Assembly: GCA_051305935.1 (NCBI GenBank) | Contig: JBPPMG010000454.1 | Span: 1-30,367 of the forward strand | Direction of reading: 5' to 3' | DNA: 30,367 nucleotides | DNA from: JACPDH01 sp051305935 | GTDB taxonomy: Bacteria > Acidobacteriota > Thermoanaerobaculia > Gp7-AA8 | In this document: positions 22,899-30,367 of the stretch, in pieces | Numbering within the stretch: position 1 is the stretch's first letter | Layout: the number at the start of each line of letters is the position of its first letter | The notes under the pieces: model-generated | Seen by the model: the letters and a program-made list of their open reading frames with translations, nothing else | Databases searched by the model: none | What the model was told of the DNA's origin: nothing | Made by a program: the position numbers and the translations under genes

Positions 22899-24689
22899 TC
22901 ACCTGGCCTTCTTCATTCGCTCCAGGAAGGCATCGGGCTTCTCGAATCCCGTCAAGCGCAGCTCGCGGATCTCGCTTCCCTTCGCGTCGATGAAGACGAT
23001 GGTCGGCACGCCGATGATTTCGTAGCGCTTGACCAGCTCCTTCGACCGCTCGTCGTCGCCCTTCGTGAGGTCTGCCTTGAACGTCGCAAAGCGTTTCGAT
23101 TCGTCGACGACGCCAGGCTGATTGAAGGTGTTGTGATCGAGCTCTTTGCACGGGAGGCACCAGTCCGCGTAGAAGTCGATCAGCACGGGCTGGCCTTCGC
23201 TTGCCGCCGCGGCGATCGCGGCTGCGTCGTACTTCTTCCAGGCGATCTCGGGCCCCGTCGACTTCGGCATCAGGAACGGCACGGCGCCGGCGACGAGGAG
23301 CAGCCCGCAGACGAAGCGGATCACGTTGCCTGCCTTGGTCGGCTCCTTGCGCACGAAGAGGAAGACCGCGCCGAGCAGGAGACTGACCGCGACACCCCAC
23401 TTGTAGACTTCGTCACCCGTCACCGGCCGCAGGAAGTAGAAAGCCATCGCGATCAGCACGAAGCCGAGAGCCTGCTTGATCTTCACGAGCCAGGGACCCG
23501 AGCGCGGCAGCGAGCTCGCGCCACTCGAGAAGATGCCGAGCAGCAGGAACGGGACGCCGAGGCCGAGCGCGAGAACGAAGAAGAGAAGGAACCCGAGGTA
23601 TGGATTCCCGCTCTGCGACACGAGGGCGATGAGCGACACGACGAACGGGCCGACGCAGGGCGCCGCGACGATGCCGGCGATCAGGCCCATCGTGAGTGAG
23701 CCGATGAAGCCCGATCGCGCGCTGGCGCGGTTCGCGATGAACTGCGGAACGTTGATGTCATAGAGACCGAACATCGACAGCGCGAGCGCCAGCATCAGCA
23801 GCGCGAAGAACGCGAGCACCAGCGGCTCCTGCAACCACGCGCCGAAGAGCGCTCCGGAGAGCGCCGCGAAGACGCCGAGCGTCGAGTACATGATCGCGAT
23901 GCCGAGAACGTAGGTCGACGACAGCCCGATGCGGCGCGCCACGCTCCCACCGGTCTGCGATGCGAAATATGCCATCGTTAGCGGGATCAGCGGATAGACG
24001 CACGGGGTGAGCGTCAGCGCCATCCCGAGCACGAAGACGACCAGCAGCGTCATCCCGAGCCCGCGTGATGCGAACGTCGAGCCGAGGTCGCCGCTGAAGA
24101 GCCCTCCGGACCCGCCCGCCGGCGCATCCGAAAGCTTCTGGAAGTTGCCTGCCGGAGTGGCGGTCGCCGCGGCAGGGATCTCGCCGAGTGACTCGACGAA
24201 GCTCTCGGAGAGCTTCACCGTCTTCGTCACTTCCTTCGGCGGAAGGCAGACCGTGTCGTTGCAGGCCTGGTAATAGACGCCCGCCGTCACGTCACCGTCG
24301 GGCGCGGTCACGCTGCCTCGGACGCGCACCTGAACCGTGCCCTCGTAAACGGGGAGCATCTGCCCACCCGCAAATCCGAACGCGCGCTCGACGTGCGGCG
24401 GATAGTCGACCGCGTCGATCGTCAGCGCCGCGGACTCGACCCGCACCTTCGTCGGAATGGCGTACTCGTCCTTCGGCGTCGCCGAGTTGACATGCCAGGT
24501 GTCAGGGATGGTGAACGTGACGATGCCTTCGATCTTCCCGTCGACCGGTTTTGCGAATCGGACGTCGATGCTGATCTCGGGAACGGAGGGAGGGCCGCCG
24601 AGGGCTGGAGACTCGAACTGAGCCTCGGCGGCTCCGGTCGCGGAGAGTAGCGTCGCGACCAGCAGGAGCAGACGCGCTGGGGATTTCAT
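22899..24689 (-). CDS. dsbD: Thiol:disulfide interchange protein DsbD
   Basis: A complete 596-residue DsbD, which carries electrons from cytoplasmic thioredoxin across the inner membrane to periplasmic thiol proteins. It has a signal peptide (to about residue 23). The alpha domain holds the Cys pair at about C143 and C148 (QACNDTVCLPP). The beta membrane domain of about eight helices holds C230 (LTPCVYPL) and C345 (AAPCVGPF). The C-terminal thioredoxin-like gamma domain has the active site DWCLPCKEL (C511, C514). All six redox cysteines are present, so it should be functional. The ATG at 24689 lies six bases after the stop of the thioredoxin/TPR gene, implying coupled translation; no separate strong ribosome site is seen. 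The neighbouring protein is a plausible periplasmic client. Confidence 0.95.
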   Translation of the reverse strand: MKSPARLLLLVATLLSATGAAEAQFESPALGGPPSVPEISIDVRFAKPVDGKIEGIVTFTIPDTWHVNSATPKDEYAIPTKVRVESAALTIDAVDYPPHVERAFGFAGGQMLPVYEGTVQVRVRGSVTAPDGDVTAGVYYQACNDTVCLPPKEVTKTVKLSESFVESLGEIPAAATATPAGNFQKLSDAPAGGSGGLFSGDLGSTFASRGLGMTLLVVFVLGMALTLTPCVYPLIPLTMAYFASQTGGSVARRIGLSSTYVLGIAIMYSTLGVFAALSGALFGAWLQEPLVLAFFALLMLALALSMFGLYDINVPQFIANRASARSGFIGSLTMGLIAGIVAAPCVGPFVVSLIALVSQSGNPYLGFLLFFVLALGLGVPFLLLGIFSSGASSLPRSGPWLVKIKQALGFVLIAMAFYFLRPVTGDEVYKWGVAVSLLLGAVFLFVRKEPTKAGNVIRFVCGLLLVAGAVPFLMPKSTGPEIAWKKYDAAAIAAAASEGQPVLIDFYADWCLPCKELDHNTFNQPGVVDESKRFATFKADLTKGDDERSKELVKRYEIIGVPTIVFIDAKGSEIRELRLTGFEKPDAFLERMKKAR

Positions 24690-24695
24690 GTCGTT

Positions 24696-25535
24696 CTAGT
24701 TTCGGGGGATCTGACGTTCGAGCTGCGGAAGCATCACCTCGACCCTCGAGATGAGCTCGGAGTTCGGGTAGCTGGACTTGAATCGCTTGAGTTCCGCGAC
24801 GGCCGCGGGGTAGTTCTTCGTGCTCATGTAGACCTGCGCGAGCATCATCTGGTTTCGCTCGGCGATGGCGCCGCGCCGGTTGATGCCAAGCGCCTCCTTG
24901 AGAGTCGCCTCTGCACGATCCCACTTTCGCTGCAGCGCGTGCATCGTAGCGAGCTGGTGGTACGACTCGTCACGAATCGCGGCGTCCTTGCTCTTGGTGA
25001 GGGAGGCGAGCCGCGGCTCGGCGCGCGTGAAATCGCGCCGCCCGATCATCTCGATCGTGAGGGAGAGCCGGTCGCTATCGCTCGCCTTCTTCGACTCGCC
25101 GCGCACTCGCTTCTGGAACGAGAAGTAGTCGGTCTCGGCCTGCTGGATCTTCTCGACGAATGCGTCGGCCGCACTGTAGCCGCGGATGTAGCCCGCGACG
25201 CCGAGGTCGGGGGTCAGGAGCAGAAACGTGGGAAGGCTCGTCACGCCGAAGTCGCTGGCGACCTTCGTCCCCTCTTTCCCGTCTTCGGTGTCGAGACGGA
25301 GAAGCGCATAGTTCTTCGAGGCTGCCTGGAAGACCTCGGACGGGAAGACTTCACGCTCCATGCGGTGGCACCAGCCGCACCAGTCGGCGAACATATCGAC
25401 CAGGATCAGCTTGTTCCCCTTCTTCGCTTCGGCTTGCGCCTTCGCCACCGTGTCATGCCACTTCCCGGCCTCGGTGACCTGTGGTGCGAGCGCGAGCGCC
25501 ACGACGAGCGTGGCGAGTACTGGAATACGATTCAA
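24696..25535 (-). CDS. Periplasmic thioredoxin-like protein with C-terminal TPR region
   Basis: A 279-residue secreted protein. A signal peptide spans about residues 1-23 (LATLVVALALAPQVTEAG). A thioredoxin-fold domain (about 25-140) has the active site DWCGWCHRME (C53, C56) and the cis-proline loop SLPTF. The C-terminal half (about 155-275) holds TPR-like helices (RKWDRAEATLKEALGINRRG, NYPAAVAELKRFKSSYPNSE). The CGWC site with the following HxME is typical of the thioredoxin_7/DUF255-like, reducing group. The start is a TTG at 25535, strongly supported by GGGAGG five bases upstream; no ATG fits. DsbD is encoded six bases downstream, so this is probably reduced by DsbD. Its targets are unknown; the TPR part could recruit them. 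Confidence 0.88.
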   Translation of the reverse strand: MNRIPVLATLVVALALAPQVTEAGKWHDTVAKAQAEAKKGNKLILVDMFADWCGWCHRMEREVFPSEVFQAASKNYALLRLDTEDGKEGTKVASDFGVTSLPTFLLLTPDLGVAGYIRGYSAADAFVEKIQQAETDYFSFQKRVRGESKKASDSDRLSLTIEMIGRRDFTRAEPRLASLTKSKDAAIRDESYHQLATMHALQRKWDRAEATLKEALGINRRGAIAERNQMMLAQVYMSTKNYPAAVAELKRFKSSYPNSELISRVEVMLPQLERQIPRN

Positions 25536-25606
25536 ATGAGCCTCCCGTCAATTTCGAGCCAACGAGTCGTCTCCGGGGGCTATTCCGCGCGGGGGTGGCA
25601 GAGCCG

Positions 25607-26353
25607 TCACGACTTACGCGAGCGGCACAGCGCGTTGGCCGCGTCACGGAATGCTGCAAAGAGGCGCGACGCCGATTCCTCCGCCAGCATCTCTTCCGGA
25701 TGCCATTGCACGCCGACGTAGAACGGGTGCGCAGGGTCCTCGACTGCTTCGACGACGCCGTCGGAGCTGCGCGCCACGACGACGAGACCGTCGCCCGGCT
25801 CCTTCACCGACTGATGGTGCCCGGAATTGACCTCTACCGAGGCCCCACCGAGGATCGAAGCGAGGCGGGAGGCCGGCTCGACCGAGACGATGTGTCGCCG
25901 GCGCGTACCGGTGCGTCCCGAGTGGCGCAGCGCATCGGGGATGGCGGACGGAATGTCCTGCACGAGAGAGCCGCCCGCAGCAACGTTCAGGATCTGCGCG
26001 CCAAGACAGATGCCGAGTGTGGGAATCCCGCGCGCTCGCGTCGCGCGTGCAAGCGCCAGATCGTGCTCCTGACGCCTCTTGTCGAGAAGCCCGCCGCAAG
26101 CGACATCCTCCTCGCCGTAGGCGGCGGGATCGAGATCGTCGCCACCCGCGAGGACCACGCCGTCGAGACTCGGGAGGATGCGCTCGATCGCCTCGGCGAA
26201 CGGCGGGAGGATCAGCCCGATCGCATCCGCCGACTCGATCGCGTCGAGGTAGGTGCCGTACGCGTACATCAACTCACGGCCCTCGCCGCGGGGCGAAGGC
26301 TCGATGTCGCATCCGATACCGATGAGCGGTCTGATCGAGGAGGGCGAATTCAT
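25607..26353 (-). CDS. Gamma-glutamyl-gamma-aminobutyrate hydrolase family protein (peptidase C26)
   Basis: A 248-residue class-I glutamine-amidotransferase-fold hydrolase. The nucleophile elbow GICLGAQ gives Cys116. The catalytic His218 and Glu220 are in GVQWHPEEM. AGGDDLDPAAYGEE and NSGHHQSVKE are conserved family segments. These match PuuD-like enzymes that hydrolyse gamma-glutamyl amide bonds, for example in putrescine degradation. No other putrescine genes are nearby, so the substrate is open. The frame reaches 26440, but the ATG at 26353 gives the usual family N-terminus (RPLIGIGCDIEP) with AGGATGA about ten bases upstream. The 218-base gap to serS shows no recognisable gene, tRNA or clear terminator. 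Confidence 0.88.
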   Translation of the reverse strand: MNSPSSIRPLIGIGCDIEPSPRGEGRELMYAYGTYLDAIESADAIGLILPPFAEAIERILPSLDGVVLAGGDDLDPAAYGEEDVACGGLLDKRRQEHDLALARATRARGIPTLGICLGAQILNVAAGGSLVQDIPSAIPDALRHSGRTGTRRRHIVSVEPASRLASILGGASVEVNSGHHQSVKEPGDGLVVVARSSDGVVEAVEDPAHPFYVGVQWHPEEMLAEESASRLFAAFRDAANALCRSRKS

Positions 26354-26571
26354 CGGTTGGTCATCCTGCGTTAAGCGAGCCGTTGTAAGACTGCGTTGAT
26401 CGTACGGGAATGGCGGGCTCGCGCTCGGGCAGCAAAGCACCGTTCAGTGCCGGTAGATTCCAGGGCCACGACACCCCTCGACGAATGGCACGATCATGAC
26501 AGGCTCTCGGTCTCGTCTTTCCCGAGCCCGATCCCGATCCCGGCCTTTCGTCCCGTGGAACCCGCACGGCC

Positions 26572-27846
26572 CTACTTCGTGATCTTCGCTAGTCCGCCCA
26601 TGTACGGTCGCAAGACCTCGGGAATCACCACCGATCCGTCGGCCTGCTGGTAGTTCTCGAGGATTGCGACGAGCGTGCGGCCCACCGCGAGGCCGGAGCC
26701 GTTGAGCGTGTGAACGAGCTCGTTCCTCTTGCCTTCGCCGCGGAAGCGGATGTTCGCGCGCCGCGCCTGGAAGTCGAGGAAGTTCGTGCACGAGGAGATT
26801 TCGCGGAACGTCGACTGGCCGGGGAGCCACACCTCGATGTCGTAGGTCTTGGCCGCACCGAATCCCATGTCCCCGGTGGACAGGGTGACGACGCGATGGC
26901 ACAGCCCGAGGATCTCGAGGATCCGCGCGGCGTCGGAGGTAAGTCTCTCGTGGTCAGCCCAGGAGCTCGACGGCCTCGAGAACTTCACGAGCTCGACTTT
27001 GTCGAACTGATGCTGGCGGATCAGGCCGCGCGTGTCCTTGCCGTACGATCCCGCTTCGCTGCGGAAGCAGGGCGTGTAGGCGCAGTAGGAGATCGTGAGG
27101 CGCTCGCCGTCGAGGATCTCGTCGCGATGCAGATTCGTGACCGGAACCTCCGCGGTCGGGATCAGGTAGTACTCCTTCTCCCCCTGGAGCTTGAAGAGGT
27201 CGGCCTCGAACTTCGGCAGCTGGGTCGTGCCGCGGAGCGATTCGGCGTTGACCATGAACGGCGGCAGAACTTCGACGTAGCCGTGCTCGCGCGTGTGGAC
27301 GTCGAGCATGAGATTGATCAGCGCGCGCTCGAGGCGCGCGGCAGCGCCCATGAGCACGGTGAAGCGGGCGCCGGTGATCTTCGCGGCGCGCTCGAAGTCG
27401 AGGATGCCGAGCCCTTCGCCGATGTCCCAGTGGTTCTTCGGCTCGAAGTCGAACTTCGGCGGAGTGCCCCAGACGCGCTCGACGCGATTCGCGCTCTCGT
27501 CGCGGCCAACCGGCACCGACGCGTCGGGCGCGTTCGGGAAGATCATCTCGAGCGCGTGCAACTCTTCCTCGATCGCTGCCTGGCGAGAATCGAGATCCTT
27601 GATCCGATCGCCGAGCTGCTTCATCGCGTCGATCTGCGAGGAAGCGTCCTGCTTGTCCTTCTTGAGGCGCGCAATCTCCTGCGACGCTACGTTCTTCTGG
27701 TTCTTGAGCTGCTCGGCCTCGACGATTACCCGGCGGCGTTCGGCGTCGATCTCGAGGAAGCGCTCGAGGTCGACGCTGGCACCGCGATTCTCGAGGGCCC
27801 GACGGTAGTCAGCGGTACATTCTCGCAAATAGTCTCGTGACAGCAT
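26572..27846 (-). CDS. serS: Seryl-tRNA synthetase
   Basis: A full-length 424-residue class II synthetase that charges tRNA-Ser and also tRNA-Sec. The N-terminal tRNA-binding coiled coil spans about 25-110 (EAEQLKNQKNVASQEIARLK). The catalytic core has TAEVPVTNLH, motif 2 PCFRSEAGSYGKDTRGLIRQ with HQFDKVE, and motif 3 LNGSGLAVGRTLVAILENYQ. The ATG at 27846 has no Shine-Dalgarno. A TAGAAT -10 box (27856-27861 region) ends only nine bases before it, so the mRNA may be leaderless. The selenoprotein gene is the next upstream gene on this strand, separated by the REP-like hairpins. Since SerS makes the Ser-tRNA-Sec precursor of selenocysteine, the adjacency is notable but may be chance. Confidence 0.96.
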   Translation of the reverse strand: MLSRDYLRECTADYRRALENRGASVDLERFLEIDAERRRVIVEAEQLKNQKNVASQEIARLKKDKQDASSQIDAMKQLGDRIKDLDSRQAAIEEELHALEMIFPNAPDASVPVGRDESANRVERVWGTPPKFDFEPKNHWDIGEGLGILDFERAAKITGARFTVLMGAAARLERALINLMLDVHTREHGYVEVLPPFMVNAESLRGTTQLPKFEADLFKLQGEKEYYLIPTAEVPVTNLHRDEILDGERLTISYCAYTPCFRSEAGSYGKDTRGLIRQHQFDKVELVKFSRPSSSWADHERLTSDAARILEILGLCHRVVTLSTGDMGFGAAKTYDIEVWLPGQSTFREISSCTNFLDFQARRANIRFRGEGKRNELVHTLNGSGLAVGRTLVAILENYQQADGSVVIPEVLRPYMGGLAKITK

Positions 27847-27884
27847 GGCGGCGCGATTCTAGCAGAGGCAGTCAGCGCTTTCGT

Positions 27885-27986
27885 GGCAACGGCCTCCGGC
27901 CGTTGCCTTGTAGGCAAGGCCTCCGGCCTTGCCCGTTTCGCGCTGAACTTTGGTCGTTCCGTACCCACGGAGGCCGGACGCCTCCG
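27885..27986. repeat. REP-like cluster of three hairpins sharing a GGCCTCCGGCC core
   Basis: Hairpin 1 (27885-27907) pairs GGCAACGGCC with GGCCGTTGCC around TCC. Hairpin 2 (27913-27933) pairs GGCAAGGCC with GGCCTTGCC around TCC. Hairpin 3 (27968-27986) pairs CGGAGGC with GCCTCCG. It lies between the selenoprotein stop and the serS promoter. No T-run follows, so a classic intrinsic terminator is unlikely, but the structures could still attenuate read-through. Confidence 0.75.
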
Positions 27987-27989
27987 CCA

Positions 27990-28730
27990 CTACGGCAGGT
28001 AGTCGACGAGAACCGGCGCCTCGGATCGCGGCAGCGAAAGGAGCGCGAGTGCGGCTTCCATCACTCTGCGCTGCCGCGCGGCATCACTCGGAACGTCGAG
28101 CGGGAAGCCGTGACGAAACGGCACGAACAGCGTGCGTGGAGGGCCCACGGCTTCCGAGACGTCACGCAGCATGGAAAGCACCACCGTCGCGATTCCTCGT
28201 CGTTCCATTTCCGCGGCGATCAGCCCGACCGTCTGATTGCAGGTCGGTCAGACGGGGACGAGCAGCGCGACGTCGACGCCGTCGCGGACGAAGAGCTCCG
28301 CGGCCGCGGGGGCCGTCTCGTTGACCAGTCTTCCCGGGGCGGTGATCGAGCCCATGAACGAGAGGCAGCGCGGGTTGAACCGGCCGATCACGCCGTCGCG
28401 CTCGAGCTCGCGCATCCGGTCAATCGGAAGGACGAGGTTCTTGTCCACCACGAGCCCGTCGCGAGAAAACGACTCGCTCCGGTGTGTCTCGACGAGGATC
28501 TGCGGGTCGGTCGACGACGGAATCTCCCGAAACGAGAAGTCGCCACCCTTCACGCTCTCGTCGAAGTGCGGCTGATCCGGAAGGACGAGGGCCGCGGTCG
28601 ACACGAGCCCGACGTTCGCCTGCGCGAGCGGCAGGCGGGGCTCGGCCCACGGCATCGGGTCAATTCGCCGCCAGCGGTAAATCGCGAGCATCGCGCGAAC
28701 CTTGAGGCTGAACTCGCTGTAGTCGCCCAT
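27990..28730 (-). CDS. Selenoprotein of the glycine/sarcosine/betaine reductase selenoprotein-B family (Sec at UGA 28250-28248)
   Basis: Two abutting minus-strand frames (28730-28248 and 28247-27990) are the same frame, separated only by one TGA. Read through, they give a 246-residue protein with selenocysteine at residue 161 in VALLVPV-U-PTCNQTVG, a U-x-x-C redox motif. I recognise this as the GrdB-like 'selenoprotein B' family, which typically has VLLVPV(U/C)PxCxxTVG at this position. Sequence after the TGA (LIAAEMERRGIATVVLSMLRD, PPRTLFVPFRHGFPLDVP) continues the family fold, so the TGA is not a true stop. A candidate SECIS hairpin directly follows. The protein has no signal peptide and is probably cytoplasmic. 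The exact reaction is unknown; a selenol/thiol redox role is inferred. The ATG at 28730 lacks a clear ribosome site. No selA, selB, selC or selD gene is in the window. Confidence 0.85.
28216..28250 (-). promoter_or_regulatory. Candidate bacterial SECIS element
   Basis: Numbering from the base after UGA, positions 8-15 (GCAAUCAG) pair with 25-32 (CUGAUCGC), with one A-C mismatch. The A16-G24 mismatch and C17-G23 pair enclose a GGUCG loop at 18-22 (28230-28226). Apical G residues and about 17 bases from UGA to loop agree with the bacterial SECIS rules I know; the E. coli fdhF loop also carries GGUC. Two competing short stems exist: CCGACC/GGUCGG and GUCUGA/UCAGAC. Confidence 0.6.
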
Positions 28731-28869
28731 CGGGAGTCAGCGTACACGATCCTTGCGGCGGCGCTCTACGAAAGACATCACATCCGACCCGGGTGAGCGA
28801 AAGCTGCGGCTTCCGCCGAGTAAAACCTGACGCTTGCGCATTCCGCGTGGCCGCGGGGGGCTCGTTGCC

Positions 28870-30367
28870 CTAACGCGACCGTCGCGCCGGTCGCTTGCGC
28901 TGCTGTTGGACCGATTCGACGACGGCACCCACGGCGACGAGCGCGTAACTCTGTCGCGGGCCCTGCCCGATCCGCGTCGCCTCGACGCGCACGCGCCAGC
29001 GTCCGGCCGTCGGCGAGGAGACCCGCACGACCTCGGCGTTGTTCCGCATTTCACGCTGACCGGGGTGGAGCCGCTCGTTGCCAAAGCGCGTCACACCCGA
29101 AGGGTCGATCACGACGAGATCGAGATCGTTGATCAACTGTGGCGTCGTGCTCGTGAAGCTCTGCGGCGTTCCGGGCGGGTCGGTCCACGCCAGCGCGATG
29201 CGCAGTTCCTCCGACGACCCGACCTCGAGGAAGAGCTCCGCGCTTTCTCCGACCGCGAGACCGCTCGCGAGCGGACGGTCGCGAGCGAAGAGGCGTGTCG
29301 CGTCGCCGTTGAAGTAGAGCGCGTCGTCGAGCACGGGAAAGCCGAAGCCCTGCTCGTACGACGGGACGGCTGCGATTCTCACCGAGCTCTTGCCCGTGTC
29401 CCAAACCGGCGCAAGCCGCGCTCCCGCGATCAATGTCGCCTTCACGAGCGCCGCGCTCGGCGCGAGCGCGTTCCCGGCGACGCGCGCTCCCGTCGGGTAC
29501 CACCCCTCGAGGTAGTACTGCCGGACGATCGCCGCGGCAGCGGCCACGGGAGGCGACGCGAACGAAGTCCCGCCCTGGAAGCTCCCGTTGCAGTTCGCCG
29601 TGCCTACCGAAAGGTCGCTGTCCGCGCCGAACACGTCGGTCGGACCGACCAGGTCGGGCTTGACTCTCAGGTCGCGCGTCGGCCCGGTTCCGCTGTACGA
29701 CACGACGGTATTCAGTCCCGTCGTGGCAAACACCGCGCCGCCGACCTGGATGCTGTTCTTCGCGTTGCCGGGGCTCGACTGCGACATCGAGCCTAGATCT
29801 CCGGCGTTGCCCGTGTTGAACACGACGATCATGTCGGGCTTTTCCCAGACGAACGCGTCGATGTCGCGGGCGCCGGTCGAGTAGTTGCCCGTCGGCGGAT
29901 TCTGAGAGGCTCCGACTCCCTGCCGGTCGCCCCACGAGTTCGAATGGATCCGCGCTCCCTGCTCGTACGCCTGCCGCAGCACCGGCCGGAGGTCGCGAAG
30001 CGGGCAGCCGAAGCCGGGCCGCTGCGCGCAGTTGTCGCCTCCGATGTAGCCACCGTCCTGGATCACGAGCTTCGCGCCGGGCGCAAGCGAGTCGCCGTAG
30101 TCGTGCGCGAGCGGTGCGCCCCGATCGCCCGCCGCACCCGCAGCGGCGTGCGTCCCGTGTCCCTGGTTGTCGTACGCGGACGCGTCGAGCGGGCTCTCGC
30201 AAAGCGGCGACGACGGGTACTCCACGCAGGAGTAGAGAAAGTTGTATGCGATGACTTTGCGGCGCCGCGTGTCGACGTTTCGATCGTCGATCGTCAGATT
30301 CACCGGAGGCGGCGACCCGTCCGCCTCTGAAAAGAAGCAGTTGTCCCAGTCGAGCCCGGTGTCGAGC
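28870..30367 (-). CDS. S8 family (subtilisin-like) serine protease, N-terminus beyond window
   Basis: The minus strand is open from the window edge to a TAG at 28870-28872; about 498 residues are visible. The catalytic triad is present: Asp in LDTGLDWD right at the edge, His in DNQGHGTHAAAG and Ser in QGGTSFASPPVAA. The oxyanion Asn is in VFNTGNAGD. After the catalytic domain comes a beta-sandwich domain (about the last 150 residues) with ALAWTDPPG and LINDLDLVVIDPSG, typical of secreted S8 proteases with a P-domain-like C-terminal module. The tail is basic (QQQRKRPARRSR). The missing N-terminus would hold the signal peptide and propeptide, so export is inferred. The GTG at 30303 is not the real start, because the Asp of the triad lies upstream of it. 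The 139-base gap to the selenoprotein start shows no gene. Confidence 0.92.
   Translation of the reverse strand, partial: LDTGLDWDNCFFSEADGSPPPVNLTIDDRNVDTRRRKVIAYNFLYSCVEYPSSPLCESPLDASAYDNQGHGTHAAAGAAGDRGAPLAHDYGDSLAPGAKLVIQDGGYIGGDNCAQRPGFGCPLRDLRPVLRQAYEQGARIHSNSWGDRQGVGASQNPPTGNYSTGARDIDAFVWEKPDMIVVFNTGNAGDLGSMSQSSPGNAKNSIQVGGAVFATTGLNTVVSYSGTGPTRDLRVKPDLVGPTDVFGADSDLSVGTANCNGSFQGGTSFASPPVAAAAAIVRQYYLEGWYPTGARVAGNALAPSAALVKATLIAGARLAPVWDTGKSSVRIAAVPSYEQGFGFPVLDDALYFNGDATRLFARDRPLASGLAVGESAELFLEVGSSEELRIALAWTDPPGTPQSFTSTTPQLINDLDLVVIDPSGVTRFGNERLHPGQREMRNNAEVVRVSSPTAGRWRVRVEATRIGQGPRQSYALVAVGAVVESVQQQRKRPARRSR

Noticed and set aside
26354..26571. Possible tRNA or small RNA between serS and the C26 hydrolase
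   Set aside because: No cloverleaf or acceptor-stem pairing could be found by eye, only scattered short GC repeats.
28247..28250. Frameshift or pseudogene explanation for the split selenoprotein gene
   Set aside because: Both halves are in the same frame with no shift, the only interruption is one TGA exactly at the family's Sec/Cys position, and a SECIS-like hairpin follows.

Overview
This is a GC-rich, gene-dense chromosomal stretch with 22 complete and 2 edge-truncated protein genes. I saw no RNA genes, phage or insertion sequences. DsbD, signal peptides, a membrane sensor kinase and a YfgM-like TPR protein point to a diderm bacterium. A DUF2378/TIGR02265-like protein, a LysM/FecR/beta-helix protein beside a Ser/Thr kinase, a secreted S8 protease and a selenoprotein-B-family protein suggest Acidobacteriota (Thermoanaerobaculia-like) or Myxococcota. 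That placement is an inference from gene content only.

Layout. 1-2133 (minus): acyl-CoA synthetase followed by a proline-rich membrane protein that runs off the window. 2240-4226 (plus): DUF2378-like protein and MFS exporter. 4334-4789 (minus): SixA-type phosphatase. 5009-7779 (plus): two-gene ABC exporter and a small membrane protein. 7924-10261 (minus): aldehyde dehydrogenase and enoyl-CoA hydratase, separated by a terminator. 10456-16070 (minus): probable operon of an atypical SDR, a transmembrane Ser/Thr kinase and a LysM-FecR-beta-helix protein. 16210-19193 (minus): methionine gamma-lyase-like enzyme, 3-hydroxyacyl-CoA dehydrogenase and methyltransferase. 19476-22407 (minus): unknown protein, GT2 glycosyltransferase and TPR membrane protein. 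22534-22824 (plus): YhbY-like RNA-binding protein. 22899-25535 (minus): DsbD coupled to a thioredoxin/TPR protein. 25607-27846 (minus): class-I amidotransferase-type hydrolase and seryl-tRNA synthetase. 27990-28730 (minus): a probable selenoprotein read through an in-frame UGA. 28870-end (minus): S8 protease cut by the window edge.

Themes. Fatty-acid activation and oxidation genes (acyl-CoA synthetase, enoyl-CoA hydratase, 3-hydroxyacyl-CoA dehydrogenase, aldehyde dehydrogenase) are scattered rather than clustered. Envelope redox is represented by DsbD and its thioredoxin partner. The selenoprotein adds a predicted selenol/thiol (U-x-x-C) centre. It would be split or missed by standard ORF calling.

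Intergenic DNA is unusually structured. Related 7-bp tandem arrays occur at seven places, some starting or ending at a stop codon. There are also REP-like hairpin elements (7796-7911, 27885-27986) and CCTGAGC-type repeats (4231-4300, 16104-16140). Several genes have a -10-like box so close to the ATG that the mRNA may be leaderless. No gene-free stretch exceeds 300 bases; the longest is 19194-19475, mostly heptamer repeats.
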